A stretch of DNA of 64,000 nucleotides from Advenella alkanexedens (GTDB taxonomy: Bacteria; Pseudomonadota; Gammaproteobacteria; Burkholderiales; Burkholderiaceae_B). The position numbers and the translations under genes are program-made. The stretch lies in the NCBI RefSeq assembly GCF_019132845.1, contig NZ_JAHSPR010000007.1, positions 62,001 through 126,000 of the forward strand. The letters are read 5' to 3'. Positions within the stretch are counted from its first letter, which is position 1, and each line of letters begins with the position of its first letter. The notes beneath the pieces were generated by a model. That model did not search any database and had not been told where the DNA came from. It was given only the letters and a program-made list of their open reading frames with translations. Shown piece after piece: positions 62,435 through 64,000 of this stretch.

Positions 62435-63214
62435 TTAAAACCCATTCATGATACGCCCCATCTGTTCAAACCCATTGAAGAAAAACACTTCAAGGAATTG
62501 ATTCAGATAGGGTAAAACGGTCATTAACAGCATCATGCTGAAAGTGAGCGTGATGGGAAAACCCACGGCAAACACTGAGAACTGTTGCGCGGTTCGGTTA
62601 AGAATACCCATGGCCAGGTTAATCGTGAGCAGGGAAATAATCAGGGGGATGGCAATCAGCATTCCTGCAATAAAAATTTGTGCGCTCCATTCGATCAGCA
62701 AACCAATACCATTCAATTGAAGGGTGGCATCGCTGATGGGAAGAATTTCAAAAGACCGTGCCAGGCCTGAAATTAAAATAAGATGCCCGTTGCCGGCAAT
62801 AAAAATAAGCATGGCCAGGGCATTGAGCAGACGTGACATGACGCTGGTATTGCCACCGTTGGCCGGATCAAAAAATGACGCAAAAGAAAGGCCCATTTGC
62901 AGGCCGATCAATTCACCGGCCATATTCACCGCGGCAAATACAATACGCATGCTAAAACCCATGGCCATGCCAATCACAATTTGTTTGGCCATCATGATCA
63001 TGGCAGCCCAGGAATCGGGCGGGATGGTTTCAAAAGGGCCGATAAACGGTGAAATGGCCACCGTTAAAATAACCGAAATGCCAATTTTGACCATCACGGG
63101 AACGGTAGATTCACCCAGTACGGGCGAGCTGCCCACAAAGGCCGCAATGCGACACATGGGCCACAGGAACAGGCCAATCCAGGTGTACAGTTGATCCAGT
63201 GTGAAGGTAATCAT
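62435..63214 (-). CDS. fliR: Flagellar export gate protein FliR
   Basis: FliR is part of the FliPQR export channel. The 259-aa product is hydrophobic throughout, starting MITFTLDQLYTWIGLFLWPM, with GELIGLQMGLSFASFFDPAN and TAQQFSVFAVGFPITLTFSM. It follows fliQ by 39 bases in the order fliP–fliQ–fliR on the − strand. Confidence 0.95.
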   Translation of the reverse strand: MITFTLDQLYTWIGLFLWPMCRIAAFVGSSPVLGESTVPVMVKIGISVILTVAISPFIGPFETIPPDSWAAMIMMAKQIVIGMAMGFSMRIVFAAVNMAGELIGLQMGLSFASFFDPANGGNTSVMSRLLNALAMLIFIAGNGHLILISGLARSFEILPISDATLQLNGIGLLIEWSAQIFIAGMLIAIPLIISLLTINLAMGILNRTAQQFSVFAVGFPITLTFSMMLLMTVLPYLNQFLEVFFFNGFEQMGRIMNGF

Positions 63215-63253
63215 AAAGAAACAGGCAAACCGCTTTTGGCAAGCCAGGCCGGT

Positions 63254-63523
63254 TTATTGTGCCAGGTTGGGGATGGACACAAACAGTTCGCGAATGTAAT
63301 CAGTAAGCGAACCGATCATCCAGGGCCCCAATAGCACCAGGACAGCACCTACGGCCAGAATTTTGGGAATGAAAGACAGCGTCATTTCGTTGATTTGCGT
63401 TGCCGCCTGGAAAATGGCAATAACCAGACCCACCACCAGCGTGGTAATCAGCAGGGGGGCTGCCAGCGAAAAAGCCAGACGTAAGGCGATATACGTCATT
63501 GACATGATGGATTCTGAAGTCAT
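63254..63523 (-). CDS. fliQ: Flagellar export gate protein FliQ
   Basis: FliQ is the small two-helix export gate subunit; 89 aa is the family length. Visible: IALRLAFSLAAPLLITTLVV, GLVIAIFQAATQINEMTLSF and PKILAVGAVLVLLGPWM. It lies between fliP and fliR. Confidence 0.96.
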   Translation of the reverse strand: MTSESIMSMTYIALRLAFSLAAPLLITTLVVGLVIAIFQAATQINEMTLSFIPKILAVGAVLVLLGPWMIGSLTDYIRELFVSIPNLAQ

Positions 63524-63555
63524 GCAAATTCCTTGTAAACAGGTACGGGCCGTGA

Positions 63556-64000
63556 TTATTGGTAAAAGCTGCGCGCCAGGGAGCCCAACAGCAAATGCCA
63601 GCCATCAGCCAATACAAACAGCATGAGTTTGAACGGCAGGGAAATAGTAACCGGTGGCACCATCATCATACCCAAAGACATCAAGACGCTGGCAATCACC
63701 AGGTCGATAATCAAAAACGGGATGAAAATCGTAAATCCGATCTGGAAAGCGGTTTTCAGTTCACTGGTCACGAAGGCCGGAATTAAAATACGCATCGGTA
63801 CGGCTTCGGGACTTTCAAATTCATTAATATTGGCCATATCGGCAAACAGCGCCAGATCGCTTTCCCGGGTTTGTCCAATCATGAAGGCATGGATGGGGCG
63901 GGAGGCCCGTTCAACAGCCTGCTCAAAGGTAATCTGGCCGGCATTCAGGGGAGCATAGGCATCTTCGGCAATCTGGTCCAGCACCGGTGACATCACAAAA
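63556..64000 (-). CDS. fliP: Flagellar export gate protein FliP (5' end outside window)
   Basis: FliP is the core of the export channel. Only the C-terminal 148 residues or so are in view; the frame stays open to the window edge, so the ATG at 63996 is internal. The family region [20 protein letters not shown] is present, then [20 protein letters not shown] and [20 protein letters not shown], followed by [20 protein letters not shown]. fliO and fliN would be expected upstream. Confidence 0.95.
   Translation of the reverse strand, partial: FVMSPVLDQIAEDAYAPLNAGQITFEQAVERASRPIHAFMIGQTRESDLALFADMANINEFESPEAVPMRILIPAFVTSELKTAFQIGFTIFIPFLIIDLVIASVLMSLGMMMVPPVTISLPFKLMLFVLADGWHLLLGSLARSFYQ

Noticed and set aside
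1-64000. CRISPR arrays, rRNA genes, toxin–antitoxin pairs or defence systems
   Set aside because: No regularly spaced repeats, rRNA-like sequence or recognisable toxin, antitoxin or defence genes were seen.

Overview
The window is a chromosomal segment of a betaproteobacterium, most likely Burkholderiales and probably the family Alcaligenaceae. This rests on gene content: a Bug-type tripartite tricarboxylate transporter (TTT) binding protein, flagella controlled by FlhDC, the gene order flhDC–aer–motAB–che–flhBA–flgNMA–flgB-to-L, and several TRAP-type or solute-binding proteins. Base composition is moderate. The intergenic DNA at 24.8–28.7 kb and 32.6–33.6 kb is clearly more AT-rich than the genes. 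The genus cannot be fixed from the sequence alone.

Layout. (1) 1–6.8 kb, + strand: the 3' part of clpA, then pqiABC (a lipid-transport MCE system) and a solitary branched-chain-amino-acid-type binding protein. (2) 6.9–15.0 kb, − strand: a housekeeping run ribF–ileS–lspA–coaBC–dedA–small membrane protein–dut–bug, mostly with overlapping starts and stops. (3) 15.1–21.2 kb, + strand: purN, an RsmB-type rRNA methyltransferase, a fatty acid desaturase with a helical tail, a UvrD-type helicase and a tiny lipoprotein. (4) 21.2–22.3 kb: a tRNA-Val(GAC) with a near-perfect promoter, followed by an integrase remnant broken by pieces of two IS3-family elements; this is the scar of a degraded genomic island. 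(5) 22.3–28.7 kb, accessory and AT-rich: a sulfite reductase with an extra N-terminal domain plus a DUF934 partner, then small or unrecognised genes, a short SSB, a hotdog thioesterase and an unidentified 240-residue protein. (6) 28.7–32.6 kb, − strand: a three-gene TRAP transporter. (7) About 1 kb of AT-rich non-coding DNA in front of flhD. (8) 33.6–64 kb: a nearly continuous flagellar and chemotaxis cluster.

The flagellar part reads as a hierarchy. FlhDC is the master regulator. The structural operon flgBCDEFGHIJ and the export genes flhBA make the hook–basal body. FlgM and FlgN manage late gene timing and hook-associated proteins. FlgK, FlgL and two chemoreceptors are late genes. I find sigma-28-like promoters (TAAA, 15 bases, then a -10 ending CGTTAA) in front of aer, flgM and flgK, which matches that hierarchy. 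fliA, the flagellin gene, and flhF/flhG are not in the window.

The most unusual observations are: a MotB with a tail of about 340 low-complexity residues including histone-H1-like Lys/Ala/Pro repeats and a hexanucleotide repeat; Pro/Gly-rich repeats in the linker of the TRAP large permease; two perfect FNR-type palindromes in otherwise silent AT-rich DNA; nine-base C/G tracts inside pqiB and directly in front of a small unknown gene; a chemoreceptor with almost no periplasmic domain but a CheR-docking-type C-terminus; and a 53-residue lipoprotein carrying a porin-like N-terminal strand motif. I did not find a convincing wholly new multi-gene system.
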